A stretch of DNA of 64,000 nucleotides from Butyrivibrio proteoclasticus B316. Its GTDB lineage: Bacteria; Bacillota; Clostridia; Lachnospirales; Lachnospiraceae. Under the pieces are notes generated by a model. That model was given only the letters and a program-made list of their open reading frames with translations, was not told the origin of the DNA and ran no database searches. Position numbers and translations under genes: made by a program. The stretch lies in NCBI RefSeq assembly GCF_000145035.1, contig NC_014387.1, positions 1,372,276 through 1,436,275 of the forward strand, given 5' to 3'. This document shows positions 51,146 to 63,526 of the stretch, in pieces. Positions within the stretch are counted from its first letter, which is position 1, and each line of letters begins with the position of its first letter.

Positions 51146-52948
51146 ATGGATAAGAAGCACGGCTCTTTAATGCTACCAATTGTCGGATCTATCATTCTTG
51201 CAGTAGTAATCACTGCTGTAGCGATTGCGGGCTTTAATATTTATAGCTCTATCAATACTAATAAGTCTCAGACTGAGGCTTACAAGGCAAGACTGCTTGA
51301 AGATGTTCAGGCTGAGCTCAAGAATGAGACTCAGGAAGCTATGAGTATCTGCCAGGTTATGTATGACAGATATCTTGCCGGTGAAATGACCATGGAAGAA
51401 GCTCAGAAAGAAGCTGCTGATATTATCCGAGAACTTAAATACAATGATGGCGCAGGATATTTCTGGGTTGACACATCCAAGGGAATTAACGTTGTTCTTC
51501 TTGGGCGTGATACAGAAGGCCAATCCAGATGGGACAGTGTGGATCCAAATGGAACATATTTCATACAGGAAATGATCAAGAACGGTCTGCAGGAAGGTGG
51601 CGGATATACAAACCTTATGTTTGCAAAGCCTAATGAAACAGAACCACTTCCTAAAATAAACTATACAGCATATTTTGAGCCGTTTGACTGGGTAATGGGT
51701 ACCGGAGTATGGGTTGACCATTTAGATTCACTTGCTGCAGAATACATTGGCCATGCAACTATGGATATGTACAGAAATATTAACAGTTCGATCATAACAA
51801 TGCTTGTATTGCTTGTTATTGGTATTTCTATTGCTGTATATATGGGAAAGAGAATCACCAAGCCCCTTATCCTTGCAACTGAGCAGATGGTTCGTATGTC
51901 TAATAATGACTTTACAGACAACGAAGAAATGGAGAAGGTCAGAAGTCTTCCAGCTAAAGAAAATAATGAGATCGGACAGATTGCAGAAGCACTTGATCTT
52001 ATGCATAAGAATATCAGAGACCTCATGATGAAAATCTCTGATACTACAGCATATGTTGCCTCTGCTTCTGAAGAGCTTTCAGCCAGTGCTTCACAGTCAG
52101 CACAGGCAAGTGAGATGGTTGCTAACTCTTGTACGAATGTTGCAAATTCCTGCTCTGGACAGATTACCGCAGTTTCAGGGGCAAGTAATGAGACTAAGGC
52201 GTTTGTTAACAATATGCAGGAGTTCCAGGATGCTATAAGCAGAACAACTGAAATGATAGATACTACAAATGACGCTGCTACTAAAGGCGCTGCTGATATG
52301 ACAAATGCAACTAATATGATGAAAACAATTAAGGATTCTGTTGAAAATACAGCTTCTGTTGTTGAAACACTTGGTGAGCAGCTCAAGAATATCGACAGCT
52401 TTGTTGATACTATTGCAGAGATTGCCAGCCAGACAAACCTTCTTTCACTTAATGCAAGTATTGAGGCCGCAAGAGCCGGAGAAATGGGTAAAGGCTTTGC
52501 AGTTGTTGCTAGTGAGATCAGCAAACTGGCAGATCAGTCCAATGAGGCTGCTTCCAAGATAACAGAGCTCATAGCTGAGATCATGCAGAATTCTAATGAA
52601 GCGGTAGAAGCTATGCGCTCCGGTGCTCAGAGCGTTGTGGAAGGAACTGAGACTGTTAACGAAGCCGGAAATACTTTCGGCAATATTGTTGAGATGGTTT
52701 ATTCTATATCAGAGCAGTCTGCAAGAATGAGCGAGATTGTCGGACAGCTTTCAGAAGGAACAGAGACAATTGCTGAGAATATCCAGAAGATTGAAAATAT
52801 GAGTGCTGATGTTGCGGATGAAACGCAGAATGTTTCAGCTGCTTCAGAACAGCAGACAGCATCGACGCATGAAGTTGCAGAAGCTTCAGACAGACTTGCT
52901 GAAAATGCTCAGGAACTTCAGAACTTTGTTGCCAAATTTGATCTGTAA
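51146..52948 (+). CDS. Methyl-accepting chemotaxis protein with Cache domain
   Basis: 600 residues. Membrane segment about 9-31; periplasmic-side single Cache domain about 40-205 ('[20 protein letters not shown]', '[20 protein letters not shown]', 'MGTGVWVD'); second membrane segment about 213-232; HAMP domain ('[18 protein letters not shown]'). The cytoplasmic signalling hairpin has the conserved tip '[20 protein letters not shown]' and '[18 protein letters not shown]'. Cache domains of this type often sense small organic acids. GAAAGGAAAA precedes the ATG. The strain is therefore probably motile. Confidence 0.93.
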   Translation: MDKKHGSLMLPIVGSIILAVVITAVAIAGFNIYSSINTNKSQTEAYKARLLEDVQAELKNETQEAMSICQVMYDRYLAGEMTMEEAQKEAADIIRELKYNDGAGYFWVDTSKGINVVLLGRDTEGQSRWDSVDPNGTYFIQEMIKNGLQEGGGYTNLMFAKPNETEPLPKINYTAYFEPFDWVMGTGVWVDHLDSLAAEYIGHATMDMYRNINSSIITMLVLLVIGISIAVYMGKRITKPLILATEQMVRMSNNDFTDNEEMEKVRSLPAKENNEIGQIAEALDLMHKNIRDLMMKISDTTAYVASASEELSASASQSAQASEMVANSCTNVANSCSGQITAVSGASNETKAFVNNMQEFQDAISRTTEMIDTTNDAATKGAADMTNATNMMKTIKDSVENTASVVETLGEQLKNIDSFVDTIAEIASQTNLLSLNASIEAARAGEMGKGFAVVASEISKLADQSNEAASKITELIAEIMQNSNEAVEAMRSGAQSVVEGTETVNEAGNTFGNIVEMVYSISEQSARMSEIVGQLSEGTETIAENIQKIENMSADVADETQNVSAASEQQTASTHEVAEASDRLAENAQELQNFVAKFDL

Positions 52949-52980
52949 CCGTCTGACCGATATAAAATCTGCTATTACAA

Positions 52981-53015
52981 GGGCTGCGATCAATAATCGA
53001 TTGCAGCCTTTCATA
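52981..53015 (+). terminator. Terminator of chemoreceptor gene
   Basis: GGCTGC (52982-52987) pairs with GCAGCC (53003-53008), followed by TTTCATATTTT. Confidence 0.55.
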
Positions 53016-53141
53016 TTTTACTAAACGATAATTGCTCCAAATAGTTGCAAGTAACTCTATATGGATAAATGATGCGTTGAGAAGTTAACTATAAAGTGAT
53101 AAAATTAATATGTATTAGTGTATTCATCTAGAGGGCCATAT

Positions 53142-55661
53142 ATGGACGTCCAGGAAATTGATCTTATCAACGAACTGAACATATATACGGGACTGGATTC
53201 GTTCAGCGAAGATGCTCTGGAAAAAGAGCTGGCGCAGTGCAAGGGACTGGGAGCAAATGTCGAGAAGCTCCGCAGTCTTGGTTTTAATGCACTTCAGCTG
53301 GCAGAAATAAGAAAGGGCCTTGAAAGCGATAAGGTTGATGTAAATAAATATCTTGATTCTAGTCTGTCCTGGACGGATATGGAAGAAATGCGCCTTGAAA
53401 TGGTGCAGGGAATTGATATGTCTGAATATCGGGCTAAGGGCTTTGATAATCAGCAGCTGTATCAGATAAGAACCGGAATTTCTGATGGAGTAGATGTATC
53501 TGTTTATGCCAAAAAAATCTATCTTGCAGATCAGATGAGAGAGCTGAGAAGAGGGCTATCTCCAAAAGATGGTGTCCCTATTATATTTTTTCAGGATCCG
53601 GCATTTGATTCCTTACAAATGAGAGAAATAAGAAGAGGCCTTCAGGTTGGAATAGATATCTCAACCTATGCAATGCTTGACATACCTCATATGAAGATGA
53701 GGGCAGCCAGGTTAAGCGCTCAGGACGGCCTTGTATTTACTGAGGCGGAAATTCGCAAATATACAGCAAGTATATTGGAACAGATGCATCAGGCACATCT
53801 TGATAATGTAAATATAAGCAGTTATGTTAAACGCTTATTCGATGCTGAACAACTTGAACAAATCAGACTTGCACTCAAAAAAGAACTTCCTATAGATAAC
53901 TATATGACTGCGGACATGCGCGGCGAAGCTATCAAAGAGATTAGGCTCGGCCTTGAAGAAGGTGTTGATGTTGGTAAATATGCTGATGTAGCCTATAACT
54001 GGAAGCAGATGCATGAAATGCGACTGGGACTGGAACATCAGATAGATATTACACCATATTGCAAGCCTTTGTATCAGGCTGACCAGATGAGAGAATTGAG
54101 GCTGGGAATAGAAGCCGGACTTGATATCAGCAAGTTCTCTTCTATGATGTATACAGCCAAGGATATGTATCGCATCAGGAATAAGATTCTGTCAGGAGAA
54201 CTTCAGAGCACTGTATCAGAGGATTCTCTTGAAGGATCTGTCTTTGATCGTACAGGCGGAGTATCTGATCAGACCATTCTTTTATCTTCCATGCTTGAAA
54301 ACAGAGACCAGTATCTTTATGTTTCAGAAGATAAGATGAAATGCTGGATTATGTTGCCTGTTAGAAGAGATGGCATTAGTTACACTGAAGACGCGATAAT
54401 GACCTTTCTCTTTAAAACGAAGATCAGGAGCGGAATAGACAGAAAGAGTATCAAACAGGCTCTTTTGAATCCGGAGCCTAAAGAAAAATATCTCATTGCA
54501 CAGGGAAAAGAAGTGATAGATGGCGCGGATGGACATTTTGAATACTTTTTTGACTATGAAAAGAACAACGAGGTCAAGGTTTTAGAAGACGGAAGTATAG
54601 ATTTTTCTGATGTTGAAAATATTCAGCAGGTTAAAGTAGGAGATAAGCTTGCTGTGTACCATAAAGCGACCAAGGGAATAGATGGATTTACTGTTTACGG
54701 TGAACTGGTCAAAGCCAAAAACGGTAAGGAAGTACCTATTCTTAAGGGTGATGGCTTTATGATAATGAGTGACAGAGTTACTTATGTTGCCAAGTATGCA
54801 GGAGCTATAAGTGTTGAAGAAGGTAATGTCTATATTAAGAAAGTAATGATATTACCTGAGGTCAAGATTACTGATAAAAAAATAGATTATGACGGAGTAG
54901 TGTTTATAAGGGGCGATGTGCATGCCGGAAGTGAGATACGCGCTACGGGCGATATTATTATTGGCGGGCATATGGAAAGCTCTGATATAGAGAGTAAGTG
55001 CAATGTCATAATCGCAGGCGGTGCTACCTGTCCAACAAAAGGAAGTATTGTGGCAGGAGGCGATGTTACAGCCAAATTTTTTGATGGAGTAACTATAAAA
55101 GGACATAACATTTCGTCCAATTACTTTATAAACTGCAAGATTGAAGCCAAGGGCATGCTCAAAACCTTTGGCAGACAAGGAGTTATTTATGGCGGAACCG
55201 CATATAGTCTCGAGGGAATAGAATCTGCAGAAATTGGTAATGTTTCAGGAGCCAGAACGACGATCACACTTGGTGCCAATACTGCGCTTTTGGCAGAATA
55301 TAGTAACCTTCAGAAACAGATCAGCAGAGAGGCGGAGAACCTTAAGAATCTGATCATACAGAGGGATAAATTACAGGAACTTGGTTCGGGTAATCCGCAG
55401 ATCATGCAGCTAAAGATAAAGGTAAATGCAGCAATAGCAATCAAACAGCAGGCAATCAAGAATCTGGCTGACAAGAAACAGAAACTTGACAGTGATGTAG
55501 AAAAAGGCGAAAAAGCTATGGCTGTAGTCACAGAACAAATTTTTGCCGGCACTATAATCATTATAGAAGGTCTTGCACTCAAAATAACTGAAGATAGAAA
55601 AACTATTGATAAAATTGTTTTTAGAACTGACCCCAAAAAAGAAAAAATACTAGTATTTTAA
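53142..55661 (+). CDS. FapA (DUF342)-type protein with N-terminal 26-residue repeats
   Basis: 839 residues. The C-terminal half (about 385-835) is a FapA/DUF342 polymerisation-type beta-helix protein: 'YTEDAIMTFLFKTKIRSGID', 'VRVGDKLAVYHKAT'-like block, 'DGVVFIRGDVHAGSEIRATG', 'DIIIGGHMESSDI', then a coiled coil ('LQKQISREAENLKNLIIQRD'). Residues about 40-355 hold ten to twelve imperfect 26-residue repeats with pattern QM-x-E-[IM]-R-x-G-[LI]-x-x-G-[VI]-D-[VI]-x-x-Y. ATG 53142 follows GAGGG; GTG 53118 is in frame. FapA-like proteins are cytoplasmic; the role here is unknown. Confidence 0.78.
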   Translation: MDVQEIDLINELNIYTGLDSFSEDALEKELAQCKGLGANVEKLRSLGFNALQLAEIRKGLESDKVDVNKYLDSSLSWTDMEEMRLEMVQGIDMSEYRAKGFDNQQLYQIRTGISDGVDVSVYAKKIYLADQMRELRRGLSPKDGVPIIFFQDPAFDSLQMREIRRGLQVGIDISTYAMLDIPHMKMRAARLSAQDGLVFTEAEIRKYTASILEQMHQAHLDNVNISSYVKRLFDAEQLEQIRLALKKELPIDNYMTADMRGEAIKEIRLGLEEGVDVGKYADVAYNWKQMHEMRLGLEHQIDITPYCKPLYQADQMRELRLGIEAGLDISKFSSMMYTAKDMYRIRNKILSGELQSTVSEDSLEGSVFDRTGGVSDQTILLSSMLENRDQYLYVSEDKMKCWIMLPVRRDGISYTEDAIMTFLFKTKIRSGIDRKSIKQALLNPEPKEKYLIAQGKEVIDGADGHFEYFFDYEKNNEVKVLEDGSIDFSDVENIQQVKVGDKLAVYHKATKGIDGFTVYGELVKAKNGKEVPILKGDGFMIMSDRVTYVAKYAGAISVEEGNVYIKKVMILPEVKITDKKIDYDGVVFIRGDVHAGSEIRATGDIIIGGHMESSDIESKCNVIIAGGATCPTKGSIVAGGDVTAKFFDGVTIKGHNISSNYFINCKIEAKGMLKTFGRQGVIYGGTAYSLEGIESAEIGNVSGARTTITLGANTALLAEYSNLQKQISREAENLKNLIIQRDKLQELGSGNPQIMQLKIKVNAAIAIKQQAIKNLADKKQKLDSDVEKGEKAMAVVTEQIFAGTIIIIEGLALKITEDRKTIDKIVFRTDPKKEKILVF

Positions 55662-55716
55662 AATGCAAAAGATGTTTTTTTAAACTTTGAAAAGGTCCAT
55701 AAAGCCCCATTTTATC

Positions 55717-55745
55717 TTGCACAAATGGACATACTTTTCTATAAT
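55717..55745 (+). promoter_or_regulatory. ATP synthase operon promoter
   Basis: TTGCAC (55717-55722), 17-bp spacer, perfect TATAAT (55740-55745). Confidence 0.8.
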
Positions 55746-55775
55746 AAAAGATGATTGCTTCTGGGGGTTTTAAAT

Positions 55776-56465
55776 ATGAATATTAAGGAATTACTTAAAG
55801 AAATTCTTCTTAAGGACAAAGCTTTTATCCATTTGCCGTTTGGAAATGGCAAATATGATATCTATGAGTCTGTTGTGGTCATGTGGATCATAATGGCTAT
55901 ACTTTTTATTGCTCTTTTAATTCTTACCCGCGATTTTAAAGTACATAATATTTCCAAAAGACAGGCTGCTATTGAATCTTTCGTGGTCTGGATAAGGAAA
56001 ATAATTGGAGGATCTCTAGGTGAAAAGGGAGAGAGATACACTGACTACATAGTCAGCATACTGATTTTCCTTGGAGCGGCTAATATGATTGGCCTTCTGG
56101 GATTTATTCCTCCTACAATGGATATAAATGTTACAGCAGCTCTTGCTTTTATGAGTATTGTGCTTGTGGAGGTCGCTGCTATAAGAGAGAAGGGTGCTAA
56201 GGGATGGCTTAAGGGCTTTGCCAAGCCAATGGCCATAGTACTTCCTATGAATATTATGGAACTTGCAATCAGACCTTTGTCTCTGTGTATGCGACTTTTT
56301 GGTAATATCATTGGAGCCACAGTTATCATGGAGCTTATCAAGATGGTACTTCCGGCAGTTCTTCCGGTTCCATTCTGTCTTTATTTTGATATTTTCGACG
56401 GTCTTATTCAGGCATATGTATTTGTATTTTTAACATCACTCTATATTAACGAAGCAGTTGAGTGA
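55776..56465 (+). CDS. atpB: ATP synthase F0 subunit a
   Basis: 229 residues, five to six membrane helices. The essential arginine is in 'IRPLSLCMRLFGNIIGATVI'; 'FDIFDGLIQAYVFVFLTSLY' is the conserved last helix. It forms the ion half-channels beside the c-ring. GGGGG lies 8 bases before ATG 55776; an upstream in-frame ATG-like start at 55755 lacks a site. First gene of the ATP synthase operon. Confidence 0.93.
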   Translation: MNIKELLKEILLKDKAFIHLPFGNGKYDIYESVVVMWIIMAILFIALLILTRDFKVHNISKRQAAIESFVVWIRKIIGGSLGEKGERYTDYIVSILIFLGAANMIGLLGFIPPTMDINVTAALAFMSIVLVEVAAIREKGAKGWLKGFAKPMAIVLPMNIMELAIRPLSLCMRLFGNIIGATVIMELIKMVLPAVLPVPFCLYFDIFDGLIQAYVFVFLTSLYINEAVE

Positions 56466-56505
56466 TGGTACCAAAATATAGCAATTCAAAAATGGAGGTA
56501 AAAAA

Positions 56506-56721
56506 ATGGATTTAACAGCATTAGGAGCAGCAATTGCGGTATTTACAGGTATTGGAGCAGGCATTGGTATCGGCGTTGCAACTGCAAAGGCAACAGACGC
56601 AGTAGCAAGACAGCCGGAAGCTAATGGTAAGATCATGACACTTCTTATTACAGGTTGTGCGCTTGCAGAGGCTACAGCTATTTATGGCTTTATTGTAGCT
56701 ATCATGATCTTGTTTACTTAA
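56506..56721 (+). CDS. atpE: ATP synthase F0 subunit c
   Basis: 71 residues, two-helix hairpin with loop 'ARQPEANGK' and ion-carrying Glu55 in 'CALAEATAIYG'. Sodium-type c subunits of anaerobes have a Gln in helix 1 (in 'GQG') and E-S in helix 2; here the corresponding residues are Ile22 and Ala56. This argues for proton coupling, although Thr57 and Tyr60 of the sodium motif remain. GGAGG precedes the ATG. Confidence 0.95.
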   Translation: MDLTALGAAIAVFTGIGAGIGIGVATAKATDAVARQPEANGKIMTLLITGCALAEATAIYGFIVAIMILFT

Positions 56722-56748
56722 TCAGGCACGAGAGGGAAGGGTACTAAG

Positions 56749-57225
56749 GTGTTAGAATTTAGTTTTGTAAACATTATATGTGTAATAGTAAATATACTTA
56801 TTCTCTACCTGATTTTCAAAAAGTTCCTTTTTGGAAGAGTAGACAAGGTTCTTATGCAGCGCAAAGAAGAAATTGATGAGGCCACTAAGGCTGCTGATCT
56901 TGCAACTAAAAAGGCTCTTGAGACAAAAAAAGAGTACGAGGACAAGATTGCTCTTGCTGATGAGGAAAAGGAACAGATCCTGGCCGATATCAAAAAGCAG
57001 GGCTATGACGAGTATGATCGTATTGTCAATGATGCCAAGAAAAAAGGTGAGAAGATCATTACAGAAGCCAAGCATAATGCTGAGGTAGAGAATGAGAGAG
57101 CTAAGGAAGTGTATGCTGCCCAGCTCACAGATATGGTTATTGATGCTGCTTCCAAGATTGCAGCGACCAAACATAGTACACAAGACGATAGAGAACTGTA
57201 TGATAAATTTATAAATGAGGCTTGA
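56749..57225 (+). CDS. atpF: ATP synthase F0 subunit b
   Basis: 158 residues, a normal length. One N-terminal membrane helix ('[20 protein letters not shown]') then a long charged coiled coil ('[20 protein letters not shown]') and a C-terminal '[10 protein letters not shown]' segment. It is the peripheral stalk. Start is GTG 56749 after GAGGGAAGGG. The next gene begins within 10 bp of the stop. No separate delta gene lies between them. Confidence 0.92.
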   Translation: MLEFSFVNIICVIVNILILYLIFKKFLFGRVDKVLMQRKEEIDEATKAADLATKKALETKKEYEDKIALADEEKEQILADIKKQGYDEYDRIVNDAKKKGEKIITEAKHNAEVENERAKEVYAAQLTDMVIDAASKIAATKHSTQDDRELYDKFINEA

Positions 57226-57232
57226 GCAGATA

Positions 57233-59029
57233 ATGAGTGAAAAACTATTAGCGAAACTGCGATATGCCAGCACTTCTCCGACTCCGGAGCAGGTCAATGG
57301 AATAAAGGCCATGCTCTGCAAGAAGTTTAATGTCGATGACATTGAGCTTGAGCTCAGTGAAGATAAGTCTATTGGTGGTGGCTTTATTGTATCCTGCAAA
57401 AACTATGAGTATGACTGGTCTGATGCAGGAAGAGCCAAACAGCTGCGCGCAGAAATTAATAATCTCAGACGTGAACATGGTGGCAATGATGCCGGCAAGA
57501 TTATTTCTATGCTCAGTGATAAGGTTGAGAATTTTGACCTTGCAGTTGAGGATAAGGAAGTCGGCAGTGTTGTCTGGGTAGGTGATGGAATTGCCAATAT
57601 TGATGGCATTGAGCACGCCTTCTACGGAGAGATAATAGAATTTGAAGATGGAACCAAGGGAATGGCCCAGGATATCAGAGATGATCATATTGGGTGTATT
57701 CTGTTTGGTAATGATGCAGGAATCAGACAGGGAACCAGAGCTGTCAGAACATATAAAGAGGCTGGTATTCCTGTTGGAGAAGCTTTCATAGGAAGAGTAA
57801 TTGATGCTCTTGGTGCTCCTATTGACGGGCAGGGTGATATTAAGGAATCCGGATACAGACCTGTAGAAGGACCAGCTCCAGGTATTATTGACAGACAGTC
57901 TGTTAATGAACCTATGGAAACAGGCATTTTGTCAATTGATACAATGTTCCCCATTGGACGAGGCCAGAGAGAGCTTATCATTGGCGACAGACAGACAGGT
58001 AAAACATCTATAGCTCTTGATACTATCATCAATCAAAAGGGCAAGGATGTAATCTGCATTTATGTAGCTGTAGGCCAGAAGGCATCAACCGTAGCCAAGA
58101 TCATTCAGATACTTAAAAAGACAGGAGCTATGGATTATACAATTGTAGTTAGTTCTACAGCATCAGATTCAGCTCCGCTGCAGTACATAGCCCCGTATTC
58201 AGGAACTGCGATGGCCGAGTACTTCATGCATGAGGGCAAGGACGTGCTTATAGTTTACGACGATCTTTCCAAGCATGCTGTAGCTTACAGAGCGCTTTCT
58301 CTTTTGCTTGAGAGATCACCAGGTCGTGAGGCATATCCAGGAGATGTATTCTACCTTCATTCAAGACTGCTTGAGAGATCAAGTAAACTCTCTTCAGAGC
58401 TTGGAGGAGGCTCGATAACAGCGCTTCCTATCATAGAAACTCTTGCCGGAGATGTATCAGCATATATTCCTACAAATGTAATATCAATTACTGACGGACA
58501 GATATTCCTTGAAAGTGACCTTTTCTTTGAAGGAATGAGACCTGCCGTTAATGTTGGTCTGTCTGTTTCCCGTGTAGGTAGTGCTGCTCAGACTAAAGCT
58601 ATGAAGAAGGCTGCAGGCAGTATAAGGGTTGATCTTGCCCAGTACAGAGAAATGGCTGTGTTTACCCAGTTCAGTTCTGATCTTGATGAGACAACCAAGA
58701 ATCAGTTGGCTCACGGTAATGTATTGATGGAACTTCTCAAGCAGCCACTGGAGCATCCGCTCGCTATGCATGAGCAGGTTATTATCCTTGTTGCAGTTGG
58801 TGCTAAGCGACTTGATATGATACCTGTCAAAAAGGTCAGAGATTACAAGGAAAGACTTCTCGAGTATTTTAATACCGAGCAGGGAGAAATCTGTCAGGAA
58901 CTTGAGAAAAGCGGAGATTTATCTGACCAGCTTAAGCATAAGATCATTGAAGCTGTCGATGCTTTTAACGATATCGAGAATAAAAAACTTAAAGAAGAAG
59001 TAGAAGAAATTCAGAAAAATAATCACTGA
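57233..59029 (+). CDS. atpA: ATP synthase F1 alpha subunit with N-terminal delta-like domain
   Basis: 598 residues, about 95 more than usual. From residue ~85 it is a normal alpha subunit: '[19 protein letters not shown]', Walker A '[14 protein letters not shown]', '[20 protein letters not shown]' and '[13 protein letters not shown]'. Residues 1-75 match the C-terminal domain of the delta subunit: '[20 protein letters not shown]' aligns with the helix before the sheet, '[12 protein letters not shown]' with 'IDKSVMAGVII' of E. coli delta, '[14 protein letters not shown]' with 'GSVRGRLERLADVL'. The delta N-terminal helical domain is absent. ATG 57233 is preferred (GAGG upstream); ATG 57215 overlaps atpF. 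The fusion is in one uninterrupted frame. Confidence 0.92.
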   Translation: MSEKLLAKLRYASTSPTPEQVNGIKAMLCKKFNVDDIELELSEDKSIGGGFIVSCKNYEYDWSDAGRAKQLRAEINNLRREHGGNDAGKIISMLSDKVENFDLAVEDKEVGSVVWVGDGIANIDGIEHAFYGEIIEFEDGTKGMAQDIRDDHIGCILFGNDAGIRQGTRAVRTYKEAGIPVGEAFIGRVIDALGAPIDGQGDIKESGYRPVEGPAPGIIDRQSVNEPMETGILSIDTMFPIGRGQRELIIGDRQTGKTSIALDTIINQKGKDVICIYVAVGQKASTVAKIIQILKKTGAMDYTIVVSSTASDSAPLQYIAPYSGTAMAEYFMHEGKDVLIVYDDLSKHAVAYRALSLLLERSPGREAYPGDVFYLHSRLLERSSKLSSELGGGSITALPIIETLAGDVSAYIPTNVISITDGQIFLESDLFFEGMRPAVNVGLSVSRVGSAAQTKAMKKAAGSIRVDLAQYREMAVFTQFSSDLDETTKNQLAHGNVLMELLKQPLEHPLAMHEQVIILVAVGAKRLDMIPVKKVRDYKERLLEYFNTEQGEICQELEKSGDLSDQLKHKIIEAVDAFNDIENKKLKEEVEEIQKNNH

Positions 59030-59071
59030 ACTATTGGTGTGAATGACAAGTCATAAACAGAGGTTTGATAA

Positions 59072-61445
<2,374 letters not shown>

Positions 61446-61447
61446 AT

Positions 61448-61873
61448 ATGAGTGATGCAAGAGTAGCAACCTTTGGTCTTCAGGTTATTTCTGTTAATGG
61501 TATGTTCTATGATGACAGAGCTGAGGAGATCATTTTACCTCTGGATGATGGTGAACTGGCAATACTGGCCGGTCATGAGGAAATGATCCTTGCTCTTAAT
61601 GACGGTGTCATCAAGATTAAAAAGCCTGGTGGAGAATGGATTTACGGTGTTGTGAGTCTGGGATCTGTTCAGGTTGCCAATAACAGATGTATTGTAATAG
61701 TTAACACTGTAGAGAGACCTGAGGATATAGATAAGAGAAGAGCCCAGGAAGCATATGAGTTTGCTATGGAGCATCTTCAGCAGAAGCAGTCGATCAAGGA
61801 GTTTAAGAAGTCTCAGGCAGGACTTGCCAGAGCTCTTACAAGGCTTAAAGCTGCTTCTAAATATTCTGACTGA
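61448..61873 (+). CDS. atpC: ATP synthase F1 epsilon subunit
   Basis: 141 residues. N-terminal beta-barrel ('TFGLQVISVNGMFYDDRAEE', 'LPLDDGELAILAGHEEMILA') and C-terminal helical hairpin ('RRAQEAYEFAMEHLQQKQSI', 'LARALTRLKAA'). It couples rotor to F1 and can inhibit hydrolysis. It starts 3 bp after atpD and closes the ATP synthase operon. Confidence 0.92.
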   Translation: MSDARVATFGLQVISVNGMFYDDRAEEIILPLDDGELAILAGHEEMILALNDGVIKIKKPGGEWIYGVVSLGSVQVANNRCIVIVNTVERPEDIDKRRAQEAYEFAMEHLQQKQSIKEFKKSQAGLARALTRLKAASKYSD

Positions 61874-61889
61874 TATTAGGAGACATAAT

Positions 61890-62408
61890 TTGTTTAGTAA
61901 CAGAGCACATTTTTATATGATCATAATTGCGGTATGTAGTATTTTTCTTGCAGGATGTGGAAATAAGGCATCACAGGAGCTTACAGACTACAAGGCCAGC
62001 ATGACGGAGTTTTACGATAAACTTTCAAGTCTGGATAATTCAATAAACAATATTGATACATCATCAGAGACTGCCAAGATTGAACTTTTGGGCTACCTCG
62101 ATGAGATGAACGAAGCTTACAAGGTGATGGCTGCAACAGCTATTCCGGAAGAGTTTTCAGGAATTACAGATATTGCTGCTGAGGCTGCGGATTATATGCA
62201 GATGGCTAATGAAAGTTATCATCAGGCTTATGATGGCATTTTTGATGAAGATAGTGAGATGCTTGCATCTCAGTATTATGAAAGGGCAAATAGCAGAGTA
62301 AATGTTATGCTGCAGGTTCTCCACGGAGAAATACCGGAGGGAGACGGAGTTATAGTTACTACGCAGGAGGCAGGTCAGTTCTCTACTATAGGAGCAACCG
62401 CAGAATAA
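61890..62408 (+). CDS. Putative lipoprotein downstream of atpC
   Basis: 172 residues. Signal peptide with lipobox 'IFLAGC' near residue 23, then a helical, Glu/Ala-rich mature part ('ASMTEFYDKLSSLDNSINNI', 'ITDIAAEAADYMQMANESYH'), which looks like a four-helix bundle. No domain assigned. TTG 61890 has AGGAG 7 bases upstream; in-frame sequence further upstream overlaps atpC. Spacing suggests read-through from the ATP synthase operon. Confidence 0.75.
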   Translation: MFSNRAHFYMIIIAVCSIFLAGCGNKASQELTDYKASMTEFYDKLSSLDNSINNIDTSSETAKIELLGYLDEMNEAYKVMAATAIPEEFSGITDIAAEAADYMQMANESYHQAYDGIFDEDSEMLASQYYERANSRVNVMLQVLHGEIPEGDGVIVTTQEAGQFSTIGATAE

Positions 62409-62412
62409 GTTC

Positions 62413-63480
62413 ATGAAAGAAAACAGATTTTTATATGCTGCAAGGTTTATTGCCTGCCTTGCAGTCATAACTATACATACAAGGTTTCCGGGAAAATTTG
62501 GTCAGGTAATAGATGCCCTGGCCAGATTTGCGGTACCTTATTTTTTTGCAATTTCAGGTAGATTTCTTTTGGATGCTTCAGACAACTCTATAGCTTTCAT
62601 CCGTATGAGAACAGGAAAAGCGCTTCTTAAACTGCTTAAGATTACTGGAATTGTATATATCATCCATCTTATTTTTTCTCTGGTAGTCAATATCTTTAAT
62701 CAGATGTCGGTTTCAGAGTGGCTATCTTCCAAGTTTAATTTCGCAGAGCTTACTAATTTTGTTTTGTATAATTCCGGAAGATTTATATATGACGGCTCAT
62801 ATACCTTTGATCATTTATGGTATCTTTTTGCGCTTATATATGTATATGGCCTTATTTATATTTTTGCAGGAGTTTTGATAAAGTGGTACAAGGGACTTAT
62901 CGGTATACTTCTTTTCTTTTTGTACCTGGGAATGCTGTTGCAGACCTATTACCCTATAAGACCATTTGGAATTAATATCTGTACCTGGTTTGTTATGAGA
63001 AACTGGTTATTTGTCGGTATTCCATTTGTGCTTATTGGAATTCTTTTTTCAGATCATATCAGAGAAATAAAAGCCACTCTTTCTCCCAAGGAGCTTGAAA
63101 AGTGGCAGGTGAGTACCGGATACAAGGCCATTGCAGGACTTGTTTTTGGCATAGTCCTCACGATAGCAGAAATTGGAATATATGGAAATAAAGAGGTTCA
63201 CTTTGGATCTCTTTTTATAGTGATCAGTATTTTGTTTATGTCAGAATGCAGGATTCCATCCGGAAACTATATATGGAGAATAGGTAAAAGAGCTTCTTCA
63301 AACATTTATTATTATCATGTGCTGATCATAGCCGTGATAGATATTATGGCTCAGAAAGGTATTATCCCTTCGCTTTCAATGGGGATTAAGCCTTTGATGA
63401 TAATGGCTATTTGTGTGATTTTATTCTATTTTGTTCCGGTGTATTTTGAAAAATGGTTAAAAATGTCATCTAGTAGATGA
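62413..63480 (+). CDS. Acyltransferase family 3 membrane protein
   Basis: 355 residues, about ten membrane helices. The first helix carries the family Arg-x10-His ('ARFIACLAVITIHTRFPGKF'); 'AVPYFFAISGRFLL' and 'TFDHLWYLFALIYVYGLIYI' are further family blocks, and 'SSNIYYYHVLII' is the last. Members O-acylate cell-surface sugars or lipids. It starts 4 bp after the lipoprotein stop, so the two form one unit. Similar in type to the membrane domain fused to the exporter ATPase. Confidence 0.85.
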   Translation: MKENRFLYAARFIACLAVITIHTRFPGKFGQVIDALARFAVPYFFAISGRFLLDASDNSIAFIRMRTGKALLKLLKITGIVYIIHLIFSLVVNIFNQMSVSEWLSSKFNFAELTNFVLYNSGRFIYDGSYTFDHLWYLFALIYVYGLIYIFAGVLIKWYKGLIGILLFFLYLGMLLQTYYPIRPFGINICTWFVMRNWLFVGIPFVLIGILFSDHIREIKATLSPKELEKWQVSTGYKAIAGLVFGIVLTIAEIGIYGNKEVHFGSLFIVISILFMSECRIPSGNYIWRIGKRASSNIYYYHVLIIAVIDIMAQKGIIPSLSMGIKPLMIMAICVILFYFVPVYFEKWLKMSSSR

Positions 63481-63526
63481 TGTAATTTAAGGTTATATTT
63501 GATAGTAAAAAATAAAGGATACGACA

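Noticed and set aside
51661..52524. 287-codon frame opposite the chemoreceptor
   Set aside because: Antisense to the HAMP and signalling region; an artefact of its regular Ala/Ser/Glu codons.
53250..54200. Regularly spaced repeats in the FapA-type gene as a CRISPR or minisatellite
   Set aside because: Repeats are visible only at protein level with high DNA divergence; they are protein solenoid units.
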